Source: an uncultured Saprospiraceae bacterium
GTDB taxonomy: Bacteria; Bacteroidota; Bacteroidia; Chitinophagales; Saprospiraceae
Direction: 5' to 3'
Assembly (NCBI GenBank): GCA_937980645.1
Contig: CALJPQ010000026.1
Span: 62,001-126,000 of the forward strand
DNA length: 64,000 nucleotides
Shown here: positions 42,390-51,210 of the stretch, piece after piece
How the letters are laid out: each line of letters opens with the position of its first letter
How positions within the stretch are numbered: position 1 is the stretch's first letter
Program-made: the position numbers and the translations under genes
Notes under the pieces: model-generated
Told to the model about the DNA's origin: nothing
Database searches by the model: none
The model's input: the letters and a program-made list of their open reading frames with translations, nothing else

Positions 42390-44171
42390 TTATCTGGTTT
42401 CGAGCGTTCCGGTAGGGATGAACTGTTTTTCGTACAGCTCGCGGTAACGGCCGCCTTCGATGGCAAGCAGTTGGTCGGGTGGGCCGAATTCGCGCACTTC
42501 GCCGCGTTCGAGCACGAGGATGTGTTTGGCGTGTCGGATGGTGGAGAGACGGTGAGCGATGACGATGCTGGTGCGTCGGGCGATGAGGCGCTCGATGGCG
42601 TACTGGATGACGCCCTCGGTTTCAGGGTCAATGGAGGAGGTGGCTTCGTCGAGGATGAGGATGTCAGGGTCGAAGACCAGCGCCCGCACAAAGGCGATGA
42701 GCTGGCGCTGGCCCATAGAGAGTGCTTGCCCGCGCTCCTGAACGGCGTACTGGTATCCGCCCGGCAAGCGGAGGATGAAGTCGTGGGCACCGATGGTTTT
42801 GGCGGCTTCGATGGCCTGTTCTTCGCGGATGTTGGGATCGCGCAGGGTGATATTTTCCAGCACGGTGCCGGAGAAGAGGAAGGGATCCTGGAGCACGACG
42901 GCCATACGTCGGCGCAAGGCATAGAGGTCGTATTCGCGCAGGTCGTGGCCGTCAATGCGGATGTGGCCGGAGTTGATTTCGTAAAAGCGGTTGAGGAGGC
43001 TAATGATGGTGGTTTTGCCGCTACCGGTGCTGCCTACGATGGCTAAGGTGTCGCCGGGTTCGATGCGGAAGGAGACGCCTTTGAGCACAGATTCGTCGGG
43101 TTGGCCGGTATAAGAGAACCATACGTTGTCGAATTCAACTTCGCCGCGCAGGCGTTCGGGGCGCAGTGTGCCTGTGTCGGCAGCGGTATTTTTGTTTTCC
43201 AGCAGATGAAATACCCGCTCGGCAGCAATGAGGCCCATTTGCATGGTGTTGAATTTATCGGCCAGCATGCGTACAGGCCGATATAGCATGCTGATGTAGA
43301 GCGGGAAGGCGACCAATGTGCCGATGGTTACTTCGTCGGAGAGCACGCCTCGGGCTCCGTACCATACCATGAGGCCCAGCGACAGAGCCGAAATGATGTC
43401 CACCACTGGAAAGAAGATGGCGTAAGCCAGAATGGAGCGAAGGTTGGCCTCGGTATAGGCGCGATTAATCTGGCGGAATTTTTGGGCTTCTTGTGCTTCG
43501 GCATTGAACACCTGCACGGTGCGCATACCGCTGATGCGCTCCTGGAGGAAGCTGTTCATGGCGGCGATATGGGTGCGCACCTTCTCATAGCTCTGCCGCA
43601 CGCTTTCTTTGAAGCGGTAGCTGCCCCACAGTAGCAATGGAAACACGGAGAGCACCACTAAGGTCAGTTTCCAGGAGGTGTAAAACATGATGCCCATGAC
43701 GGCAGCCAGGGCGAGCAGGTCGGCCAGGATGGTGATGCTGCCTTCGGCAAAAACGGTATTGATGGCCTCGATGTCGTTGATGGTGCGTGTGGTGCTCTGG
43801 CCTACGGGCGTGCGGTCGAAGTAAGAGAGGTTGAGTCGCAATACGTGGTTGAACACGCGCACGCGCAGGTCGCGTACAATCATCTGGCCTATCCAGTCGG
43901 TGTAATATAGAAACACATAGCGCAGCACGACTTCGAGCAGCAGCACAGCAACGATGAGCGCCACTGCTTTGCCTATGCCCGTCAGGTCGCCGACAATGAC
44001 GTAGTCGTCTACCATGATTTGTACCAGTTTAGGGCGGGCAATGGCCAATACGGCCAGTACGATGGCCAGCACTATTGTCAGCAAGAGAATGCCTCGATAA
44101 GGCTGCACTAAGGCAAGGAGGCGTCGTGCTATGGAGGCGCGCCCGGATGTGGTAGGGGTGTTTTCGGTCAT
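42390..44171 (-). CDS. ABC transporter, fused permease/ATPase (MsbA/BmrA-like)
   Basis: A 593-residue half-transporter. Residues about 20-320 are six membrane helices (ILLLTIVLAIVLAVLAIARPKL, VLLLEVVLRYVFLYY, ITILADLLALAAVMGIMFY). Residues about 345-585 are the ATPase: Walker A VGSTGSGKTT, signature LSMGQRQLI, Walker B DILILDEATSSIDPETE, and the H-loop IVIAHRLSTIRHAKHILVL. It works as a homodimer or with another half to export lipids or drugs. Its start lies 52 bases after the stop of the peptidoglycan-binding gene on the same strand, so the two may be co-transcribed. Confidence 0.92.
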   Translation of the reverse strand: MTENTPTTSGRASIARRLLALVQPYRGILLLTIVLAIVLAVLAIARPKLVQIMVDDYVIVGDLTGIGKAVALIVAVLLLEVVLRYVFLYYTDWIGQMIVRDLRVRVFNHVLRLNLSYFDRTPVGQSTTRTINDIEAINTVFAEGSITILADLLALAAVMGIMFYTSWKLTLVVLSVFPLLLWGSYRFKESVRQSYEKVRTHIAAMNSFLQERISGMRTVQVFNAEAQEAQKFRQINRAYTEANLRSILAYAIFFPVVDIISALSLGLMVWYGARGVLSDEVTIGTLVAFPLYISMLYRPVRMLADKFNTMQMGLIAAERVFHLLENKNTAADTGTLRPERLRGEVEFDNVWFSYTGQPDESVLKGVSFRIEPGDTLAIVGSTGSGKTTIISLLNRFYEINSGHIRIDGHDLREYDLYALRRRMAVVLQDPFLFSGTVLENITLRDPNIREEQAIEAAKTIGAHDFILRLPGGYQYAVQERGQALSMGQRQLIAFVRALVFDPDILILDEATSSIDPETEGVIQYAIERLIARRTSIVIAHRLSTIRHAKHILVLERGEVREFGPPDQLLAIEGGRYRELYEKQFIPTGTLETR

Positions 44172-44223
44172 AGCGAACAGTTCGAGTCAGACAAACGCTG
44201 GCAGAGCGGAAAAGGTTGCCGCT

Positions 44224-45456
44224 TCAGCCGCCAAGGCCGAGGGCCTGCAGGGTTTCGATATCCAAGTTGCCGTCGGCGGGCAGGTCGTTTTCTTGCTGAA
44301 ATTGCTGGATGGCGGCTTTTGTCTGGGCATTCAGCACGCCGTCGGCGCGGCCCTGGTAATAGCCTCGGGCTTTGAGGGCTTCCTGAATTTGAAGGACGTT
44401 CAGGGTAGTGAGTTTTTCTTCGCACAGCACTTCGCGCCAGGTCCAGTAACCGCCCGGCTGTACTAACCGGCGTTTCAGAATGGTCGTATATTCGGCTGGT
44501 GCAATGCGGGTCTCCAGTCTGCCGTCGCGCAGGAGCACCTTGCGCTGGATGGGTGCATACGCGGCAGGTACGGTGTCGGCCTCTACGCGCGCCTCCTGGC
44601 GCAGTACTTTGCGCCGCAGCGTCATGTATTCGCCCTGGGCGTCGGCGGGCACGGCCGGTTCCTTTTCGCCAGGGCGCAGCTGCCAGCGGGTAACAATTAA
44701 AAAATCGCCCGCTTCGATGCGCTCTATAGCGCGCGCTGGCTCCTTGAGGCGCTCCACAGGCTTGAGCGTCGTTTTTGCCGGCACAATGGTATAGCGCACG
44801 CAATCTTCGGGGTCTTCGCTGTTGCAGCCTACAGGCTCCTGGCGGTACACCGTCTGGGTTTGCGCAGGCGTTTCCACTAAGCACCACACGGCACAGTTTT
44901 CTGGGTCGGCATCCAGGCAGCCACCTGCCGGCTTCTTGCGTACCCAGCGACGGCCAGCGGGGCGTACCTCCACCACCTGCGGCACCCACTGGTAGCGCAT
45001 GGGCAATACCTCTATTTTCTGATATGCAGGCTCTACCTCCACGGCCTCCTGCGCCGACTCCCATACCGGCTCACTGAGCAAAAACATCCGCGCCGGCGGC
45101 CTGACCCATATGGTCTCCTGCACGGCACTGTAGGCTTCCGGCTTTACCTTGCGCCCTGGGGGCGAAATCAGCACGCGCATCTCTTCCTCAGCCCATTGAG
45201 GCGCCACAACCCTCAAGCGAACATAGGCGGGGCGCACGACATAACTATCCCGGCGCTCGGCAAATTCTGCCGGCAGGGCAACCGTTTCCTCACGCTCGGG
45301 CCGCAGGATGACGTTTTCTGAAGCCCATTCATAGCGGTCGGGAACTAAGCACTGCACGTAGCAACGCCCGGGCACGGCCTGCGGAAAATCGAAGCGCTGG
45401 GCCAATAACACAGAGGAAAACAGAAGGCTGAAGGCGAAAAAAGGCCATTTGAACAT
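44224..45456 (-). CDS. Secreted repeat protein with C-terminal peptidoglycan-binding domain
   Basis: A 410-residue protein with a signal peptide (MFKWPFFAFSLLFSSVLLAQ). The centre contains repeats of about 45 residues; a duplicated piece reads CLDADPENCAVWCLVETPA near residue 180 and CNSEDPEDCVRYTIVPAKT near 212. Later repeats share PAEYTTILKRRLV and similar. Residues about 345-408 are a PG_binding_1 domain (LNVLQIQEALKARGYYQGRADG, then NAQTKAAIQQFQ). It probably binds the cell wall from the periplasm. A TACCTTTG box is 28 bases upstream. Confidence 0.8.
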   Translation of the reverse strand: MFKWPFFAFSLLFSSVLLAQRFDFPQAVPGRCYVQCLVPDRYEWASENVILRPEREETVALPAEFAERRDSYVVRPAYVRLRVVAPQWAEEEMRVLISPPGRKVKPEAYSAVQETIWVRPPARMFLLSEPVWESAQEAVEVEPAYQKIEVLPMRYQWVPQVVEVRPAGRRWVRKKPAGGCLDADPENCAVWCLVETPAQTQTVYRQEPVGCNSEDPEDCVRYTIVPAKTTLKPVERLKEPARAIERIEAGDFLIVTRWQLRPGEKEPAVPADAQGEYMTLRRKVLRQEARVEADTVPAAYAPIQRKVLLRDGRLETRIAPAEYTTILKRRLVQPGGYWTWREVLCEEKLTTLNVLQIQEALKARGYYQGRADGVLNAQTKAAIQQFQQENDLPADGNLDIETLQALGLGG

Positions 45457-45484
45457 AGTGCGTCAGGCAGGAATGTGTGGGCCG

Positions 45485-45492
45485 CAAAGGTA
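45485..45492 (-). promoter_or_regulatory. Bacteroidota -7 box TACCTTTG
   Basis: Exact match on the minus strand, 28 bases before the ATG at 45456. Confidence 0.6.
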
Positions 45493-45602
45493 GATACGCC
45501 CTGCACAATGCGCCACGAGAAGGGGCTACGTCGCAATGCCCTTCGAGGCTCAGCGCGCAAAACGGCAGGTTTGGCGCAATTTGCCCGGTGGGGCGGGCTC
45601 TT

Positions 45603-46145
45603 TCATTCTATGGAAAAGAAGGAGAAGTATGTCTGTCCGTAGTTTCGAACGTCCGTCAGGTGTGGATGGTTGGAAAAGTCGCGCTGTGGATTGTGTTCCA
45701 GCACGAGGAGGCCGCCGGGGCGGAGGATGCCGGCGTTCAGGATTTTATCAGGGAGGGCTTCTATGTTGGGCAGGGCATAGGGCGGGCCAGCAAAGATGTA
45801 GTCGTATTGCTCCGGGGTAAAGGTGATAAAGCGGAATACATCCATCTGGTAGATTTTGAGGTATGCTTCTATGCCCCATTGTGCGGCCATCTGGCGTACG
45901 AAGCGCACGCATCCGGGGAATTTATCCACGTAGGTGGCGTCTGTGCAGCCGCGCGAGATGAATTCGTAGCAATGGCTTCCGGAGCCGCCAAAGAGGTCGA
46001 GCATTTTGACCGCTTCGAAGTCTATGCGGTGGTTCAGGATGTTGAACAGGGCCTCTTTGGCGAAGTCCGTAGTTGGACGTGTGGGCCAGTTGGCAGCTGG
46101 CGGCTCGAAGCGCCGTCCCTTCAATTTTCCTCCAATAATACGCAC
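45603..46145 (-). CDS. rsmD: 16S rRNA (guanine-966-N2)-methyltransferase RsmD
   Basis: A 180-residue methyltransferase: RIIGGKLKGRRFEPPA, TRPTTDFAKEALFNIL, SAM-binding MLDLFGGSGSHCYEFISRG and the catalytic motif IV region, which reads IFAGPPYALP. The usual motif is DPPY; here Asp is Gly (GGC codon). RsmD methylates G966 of 16S rRNA. It starts with GTG at 46145. The DUF3822 gene ends 7 bases upstream. This pair is common in Bacteroidota (recalled). Whether the altered motif is active is unknown. Confidence 0.88.
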   Translation of the reverse strand: MRIIGGKLKGRRFEPPAANWPTRPTTDFAKEALFNILNHRIDFEAVKMLDLFGGSGSHCYEFISRGCTDATYVDKFPGCVRFVRQMAAQWGIEAYLKIYQMDVFRFITFTPEQYDYIFAGPPYALPNIEALPDKILNAGILRPGGLLVLEHNPQRDFSNHPHLTDVRNYGQTYFSFFSIE

Positions 46146-46152
46146 GATGGGT

Positions 46153-47007
46153 TTAGCGGGCGGGTAGGCTCATCAACTCAAAATAGCAATGGGGTGGCAG
46201 TGCTACACCGGTGGCTTCGCGTGGGAGCCGCCAAATTGCGGGCGGTTCGGCGAAGCGGATGTCGCGCACGTAGGCGTACAATTTGCGGTAGAGTTCCGAC
46301 TCGGGCACGATAGCACCGGTCAACCACAGCGGCACCTGTTCGGGGCTAAGCCGGAACTGGTGGTAAGCCAGCAGTACGTAGTACAGCAAGTCCTGGCCGT
46401 CAGCAAAGGTGAAGGTGTTGTAGAAGAGCAGGTTCTGGCGTTCGAGCACAGCAATTTGCACGATGCGGTGGCGCACATTGGCCAGCACGGTGTGCTCTTG
46501 TCGGGTGGCTAACTGGCGTGCAGCCAATAGCCAGGGTGCTGCTGAGTGGCGCAGGCGTGCCCTGGGGAACAGGGCTTGAAAAAACCGCGCCTGGGCGCGG
46601 TCGGTCGCGGACACTAAGTAAGCATCCCAGGGCGTCAGTTCCTCGCAGGTGTAGGCATAGTCGTCCGGTTCGAGCAGGAGCCGGAAGTAGCCCGACAGGT
46701 CGCCGTGTTGAAACAGCCGTCGGGGCACGAGCGTCGTGTTGGGATGAAATACAAAGCCCTGCCGCTGCCCAAAGGGCAGATGCCATACCGGCGAAGACTC
46801 CAGCATGCGCTGCACATGTGGACCGATGCGCCAAAACGGTGCGTTCGGCTCTGAGTAGTCGCGTTGTACGGCCGCCAGCACTTCGCCGCGCGCATCCACC
46901 GCCGCATAGGCTGCGCTATCGGCGCCTACGATTACCCACAGGGTGCAGGCAGGCGCCACCTCGCCTGTCAGGCGGCTATCTATCCAGTCCACAGTGTGCT
47001 GATTCAT
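46153..47007 (-). CDS. DUF3822 family protein
   Basis: A 284-residue cytoplasmic protein. Its pattern fits DUF3822, a Bacteroidota family with an actin/FtsA-like fold: LWVIVGADSAAYAAVDARGEVLA near the start, FVFHPNTTLVPRRLF, HTVLANVRHRIVQIAVLERQNLLFYNTFTFADGQDLLYYVLLAYH and VPLWLTGAIVPESELYRKLYAYV. The function is unknown. The ATG at 47007 gives MNQHTVDWIDSRL, and the longer frame to 47172 is spurious. It is followed 7 bases later by rsmD. Confidence 0.8.
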   Translation of the reverse strand: MNQHTVDWIDSRLTGEVAPACTLWVIVGADSAAYAAVDARGEVLAAVQRDYSEPNAPFWRIGPHVQRMLESSPVWHLPFGQRQGFVFHPNTTLVPRRLFQHGDLSGYFRLLLEPDDYAYTCEELTPWDAYLVSATDRAQARFFQALFPRARLRHSAAPWLLAARQLATRQEHTVLANVRHRIVQIAVLERQNLLFYNTFTFADGQDLLYYVLLAYHQFRLSPEQVPLWLTGAIVPESELYRKLYAYVRDIRFAEPPAIWRLPREATGVALPPHCYFELMSLPAR

Positions 47008-47350
47008 ACTCGGGCAGTGCTCGCAGCAAAACTTTAATTCGCAAAGGTGCAGCAAAGTGCCGAAGTTTGGGTATCTGTCGGTCGTTTTTGGTGCAAAATA
47101 CAGCGGACAGCCACTCTCTTCGGGCCAATGGATACGACCGAAGCACCTCTTCGGGCAGTACGGAACAACCATGGCTAAAGAACTGAGACCACGGGGCTAT
47201 CGTGTTTCAAACCTGACCTTACGCATAGCCGCCGTAAGGCAAAAGGCTAAAAAACGCAAAAGCCGCAAAGACCTGTTAAAAAGCCCGTTGCCTCCGAATA
47301 CCATGCCGACTGCCTACCTTCGCCCCTCAAGCTATTGTCATTATCGAACC
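47008..47350. other. Divergent intergenic region between DUF3822 and GH92 genes
   Basis: These 343 bases hold imperfect boxes for both sides: CACCTTTG on the minus strand (47042-47049) and TACCTTCG on the plus strand (47315-47322, 28 bases before the GH92 start). The part 47220-47280 is AAA- and CGC-rich and resembles degraded repeat sequence. A frame reading through from 47057 is not used. Confidence 0.45.
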
Positions 47351-50320
47351 ATGCGCTATTGGATATCGCTGTTTGCCTACCTGCTGGCCCTGACGACACT
47401 GAACGCTCAACGCACCGCGCCCGAAAGGGCGAGTGCGTTGCTCCATTACGTCAATCCCTTCATCGGCACCGATGCCCACGGGCACACTTTCCCCGGCCCT
47501 ACGGCACCCTTTGGCATGGTGCAACTCAGCCCAGACACGCGCCTGGAAGGCTGGGACGGCTGCTCGGGCTACCATTATTCCGACCGCAAAATCTACGGCT
47601 TCAGCCATACACACCTGAGCGGCACCGGCGTGCCCGACTATTGCGACGTGCTCATCCAGCCTTACCTGCGCGACCTGAGCTTAGAACCCGGCGGCAACGC
47701 TGCCCCTTTTGATAAAAGCACGGAAGTGGCTGAGCCAGGCTACTACGCCGTTACCCTCAATCCCAACACGGTGGACGAGATCTTTGCCGAGCTCACGGCC
47801 ACCGAGCGCGTAGGCGTACACCGCTACACGTTTCCGGCCAATCGCGAATTTGCCCACCTGTTCATAGACCTGCGCCACCGCGACGAGGTGTTGCAGTCCA
47901 GCCTCTCGATGGTCAGCGACCGCGAACTGGTTGGCTACCGCATCTCAAGCGCGTGGGCTAAAGACCAGCGCCTCTATTTCGCTATTCGTTTCTCCCGACC
48001 GTTCTACAACCTGCGCATCTTCGATATGGCGCAGGATCCCATCCGCTCCATGCGCACCGTTACGAGCCGCGCCATTACGGCCTTGGTGGACTTCCACAAC
48101 TACAACGGCACGCCCATCACCGTAACGGTAGCCCTATCGCCCGTCAGTGTGCAAAATGCGCGCCGCAACTTAGAGGCAGAGTGCAACCACTTCCACTTCG
48201 ACTCCGTGCGCATCGAGACGCAGCAGAAATGGGCCGCCCAACTGGCCAAAATTGATGTGGAAGGCGCTGAAAATGAAGCGCAATTGCGCACGTTTTACAC
48301 CGCCCTGTACCACACCATGCTGGCGCCTAACCTCTACTCCGACGTCAACGGCGAATACCGTGGGCGCGACAAGCAGATTTACAAGGCCGAGGGCTTCGAC
48401 TACTACACCGTCTTCTCCCTGTGGGACACCTACCGCGCCCTGCATCCGCTGCTGAACATTCTGGAACCCAAACGCACAGGCGACTTCATCCAGACCTTCC
48501 TGCGCCAATATGAGCAGGGCGGCCTGCTGCCGGTGTGGGAACTGAGCGCCTGCGAAACCGACTGCATGATTGGCAACCACGCTATCCCGGTCATCGCTGA
48601 CGCCTGGCGCAAGGGTATCCGCAACTTCGACGCCAGCCTGGCCCTCAAAGCCATGCTCACCAGCACACAACAGGACCGCTACGGGTTAAAATGGTATCAA
48701 TCGCTGGGCTACATCCCGTCGGACCAAGAGCCAGAGTCGGTGTCGAAAACGCTGGAATATGCCTTCGACGACTGGTGTGTGGCCCAAATGGCACTGGCCC
48801 TGGGCGATAAAGCCACCGCCGACATCTTCCTGCAGCGCGCGCAGTACTACAAAAACCTCTTCGACCCGAGCACGCGCTTCTTCCGCGCCCGTAGCAACGG
48901 CACCTGGCACAGCCCGTTTGACCCCTTCGAGGTCAATTTCAACTACACCGAAGCCAACGCCTGGCAATACCGCTTTGCTGCCCCACATGACGTGTCGGGC
49001 ATGATGCGCCTCTTCGGCGGCGCCGAGGCTTTTGCCCGCGCGTTGGACTCCCTCTTCGCTGCACCCAACAAAACCACCGGACGCCAGCAGGCCGATATCA
49101 CAGGCCTCATCGGCCAATACGTGCAGGGCAACGAACCCAGCCACCACATTGCCTACCTGTACAGCTACGCTGGCCAACCCTGGAAAACCCAACAACGCGT
49201 GCGCCAGATCATGGACGAACTCTATTCCGACCGCCCCGACGGTCTCAGCGGCAACGAAGACTGCGGCCAGATGTCGGCCTGGTACGTCTTTTCGGCCTTA
49301 GGCTTCTACCCCGTCGTGCCGGGCAGCGACCAGTACGTCATCGGCACACCGCTGTTTGAAAAAGCCGTCATCCATCTGGACAACGGCAACACGTTTACGG
49401 TGCTGGCAAAAGGCGTCTCGTCCAAGCGCCGCTACATCGCCCAGGCCTATTGGAACGGCCAGCCCTGGTCACACACGTACATCACGCACGACATGCTCAT
49501 GAGCGGCGGCGAGCTGCGCTTCGACATGAGCGACCGGCCCACCGACTGGGGCAAAGCCGAAGCCGACCGCCCCGTGGCTGCCATTGAGACAGAGCCTATC
49601 GTGCCGGTGCCATTCATTTATGGCGATGCAAAGCGAGTGTTTGAAAAAACGCAAACGCTGCGCTTAGGCTGCGCCGATCCGGAGGCCATCCTTTATTACA
49701 CCCTCGACGGCAGCGAACCCGACCCGGCTACGGCCCTGCGCTATGAAAAGCCCATCGTCATCGAGGGCAATACGCATCTGCGCTTCGTTGCCGTGCGCAA
49801 TGGCCGCCGCAGCGTCATAGAGGAGGCCCACTTCCTGAAGATGCGCTCCGACCTGCGCGTGGTGCGCATCGCTCACCGATACAGCCCCCAATACACCGGC
49901 GGCGGCGACCAGGCACTGGTAGACCTGCTGCCCGGCGGCGCCGACTTTCGCTCAGGCCGCTGGCAGGGCTACGAGGGCGTCAACTTAGATGTGGTGGTGG
50001 ACTTAGGCAGCATCCGACCCGTGCGCTCCGCCGGCATCAACTTTTTGCAGGATGAAAACTCGTGGATATTCTTTCCCAAAAAGCTTCGCGTCGAGGTCTC
50101 GAACGACGGCAAGACGTTCCGCCCTGCGGGTGAAGTGCTCAACGAAGTGCCGCCTACGGCTGTGGGTGCTCTACAGCAAACCCTTCGAGTGCCGCTCAAT
50201 GGCCTTTCGGCTCGCTATGTGCGTTTTGTGGGCGAAACACTGGGCGTTTGCCCGCCCGGGCACAAAGGCGCGGGCAAGCCGTGTTGGGTGTTTGCCGATG
50301 AGATAACTGTAGATGAATAA
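47351..50320 (+). CDS. GH92 family alpha-1,2-mannosidase with C-terminal sugar-binding-like domains
   Basis: A secreted 989-residue enzyme with signal peptide MRYWISLFAYLLALTTLNAQ. The GH92 catalytic module has VNPFIGTDAHGHTFPGPTAP, FGMVQLSPDTR, GFSHTHLSGTG, ACETDCMIGNHAIPVIADA, the catalytic acid region GNEPSHHIAYLY and the base region SGNEDCGQMSAWYVFSALG. After about residue 755 come a chitobiase-type beta-sandwich (ILYYTLDGSEPDPATALRYEKPI) and an F5/8 type C-like domain (VDLGSIRPVRSAGINF, VEVSNDGKTF, ending CWVFADEITVDE). GH92 enzymes trim mannose from glycans with calcium. It stands alone, with no susCD nearby. Confidence 0.93.
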   Translation: MRYWISLFAYLLALTTLNAQRTAPERASALLHYVNPFIGTDAHGHTFPGPTAPFGMVQLSPDTRLEGWDGCSGYHYSDRKIYGFSHTHLSGTGVPDYCDVLIQPYLRDLSLEPGGNAAPFDKSTEVAEPGYYAVTLNPNTVDEIFAELTATERVGVHRYTFPANREFAHLFIDLRHRDEVLQSSLSMVSDRELVGYRISSAWAKDQRLYFAIRFSRPFYNLRIFDMAQDPIRSMRTVTSRAITALVDFHNYNGTPITVTVALSPVSVQNARRNLEAECNHFHFDSVRIETQQKWAAQLAKIDVEGAENEAQLRTFYTALYHTMLAPNLYSDVNGEYRGRDKQIYKAEGFDYYTVFSLWDTYRALHPLLNILEPKRTGDFIQTFLRQYEQGGLLPVWELSACETDCMIGNHAIPVIADAWRKGIRNFDASLALKAMLTSTQQDRYGLKWYQSLGYIPSDQEPESVSKTLEYAFDDWCVAQMALALGDKATADIFLQRAQYYKNLFDPSTRFFRARSNGTWHSPFDPFEVNFNYTEANAWQYRFAAPHDVSGMMRLFGGAEAFARALDSLFAAPNKTTGRQQADITGLIGQYVQGNEPSHHIAYLYSYAGQPWKTQQRVRQIMDELYSDRPDGLSGNEDCGQMSAWYVFSALGFYPVVPGSDQYVIGTPLFEKAVIHLDNGNTFTVLAKGVSSKRRYIAQAYWNGQPWSHTYITHDMLMSGGELRFDMSDRPTDWGKAEADRPVAAIETEPIVPVPFIYGDAKRVFEKTQTLRLGCADPEAILYYTLDGSEPDPATALRYEKPIVIEGNTHLRFVAVRNGRRSVIEEAHFLKMRSDLRVVRIAHRYSPQYTGGGDQALVDLLPGGADFRSGRWQGYEGVNLDVVVDLGSIRPVRSAGINFLQDENSWIFFPKKLRVEVSNDGKTFRPAGEVLNEVPPTAVGALQQTLRVPLNGLSARYVRFVGETLGVCPPGHKGAGKPCWVFADEITVDE

Positions 50321-50420
50321 GCCGGCCTGCCGGCCTACCGGGCTGGCTTGGAGTTGCGCTCGGGGTGGTCTGTGGCTATGGATCGGTGGCTTCAAGGCGC
50401 TCAAAGGTGCGGTGGATGCT

Positions 50421-50428
50421 TACTTTTG
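50421..50428 (+). promoter_or_regulatory. Bacteroidota -7 box TACTTTTG
   Basis: Exact TAnnTTTG ending 5 bases before the ATG at 50434. It would give a leaderless message for the barrel-waaA pair. Confidence 0.5.
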
Positions 50429-50433
50429 CCCCC

Positions 50434-51210
50434 ATGTTCACGTCATTTCGACTTTATTTATCGGGGCTTCTGGCTGCATGGGCCTTCGCGACCCCGCTGG
50501 CTCAAGCCCAGCGTTTTCCGCAACACCCTGAAAAGGAGTCGCGCAATACTGGTCGTGCTGTTCTGCTCAGCGTGAAGGTCGGCGCCCATTTACCGGGCGG
50601 CGACCTGGCCCGACGCTTCGGCCCCTTTGGCAGCCTTGGCGGCAATGCCGAATGGTTGGGCGAAAACAACTTCATCCTCGGCCTCGAAGGGCACTATTAC
50701 TTCGCTGCTCCTGCCCGCGAAGACCCGCTGGCTATTTTGCGCACGCCGGAAGGCGACCTCATCGGGCGCGACCAATACTTGGCCGATATAGCCCTGCGCG
50801 GACGTGGGTATTACCTCGGCGGCTCCGTGGGCTACCTTTTCGCCCGCTCGGGCACACGCTCTGGTCTGCGCGTAATGGTGGGGGCCGGCATGGTGCGCCA
50901 CAAAATTCACGTGCAAGACGACGACCGCACCCTCATCCAGGTGCAGGGCGAATATGCCAAAGGCTACGACCGCCTCACTGGAGGGCTGGCCTTCAACCAG
51001 TTCATTGGCTGGCAGCACTTGGGGCCTGACCGCCGCTCCAACTGGTTTGCGGGGCTGGAGTTTACTCAGGGCTTTACCAACACGCTGCGCGAATGGGACT
51101 TCAGCAGCATGCAAAAACTGGACGCCCGCCGTACTGACCTTTGGTTTGGGCTGCGCATAGGCTGGACGCTGCCCCTTTACCAGACACCACCGGAGAAAAT
51201 CTACTACTGA
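50434..51210 (+). CDS. Predicted outer-membrane beta-barrel protein coupled to waaA
   Basis: A 258-residue protein with a signal peptide (MFTSFRLYLSGLLAAWAFATPLAQAQ). The rest shows alternating strands of a small barrel (SVKVGAHLPGGDLARRFGPFGSLGGNAEW, NNFILGLEGHYYF, YYLGGSVGYLF, GLRVMVGAGMVRHKI, ending DLWFGLRIGWTLPLYQ). No precise family is assigned. Its stop TGA overlaps the ATG of waaA by one base (51208-51210), implying translational coupling and a possible link to LPS. Confidence 0.75.
   Translation: MFTSFRLYLSGLLAAWAFATPLAQAQRFPQHPEKESRNTGRAVLLSVKVGAHLPGGDLARRFGPFGSLGGNAEWLGENNFILGLEGHYYFAAPAREDPLAILRTPEGDLIGRDQYLADIALRGRGYYLGGSVGYLFARSGTRSGLRVMVGAGMVRHKIHVQDDDRTLIQVQGEYAKGYDRLTGGLAFNQFIGWQHLGPDRRSNWFAGLEFTQGFTNTLREWDFSSMQKLDARRTDLWFGLRIGWTLPLYQTPPEKIYY

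Noticed and set aside
47057..47350. N-terminal extension of the GH92 gene
   Set aside because: The extension is basic and low in protein-like features, and the ATG at 47351 starts a clear signal peptide.
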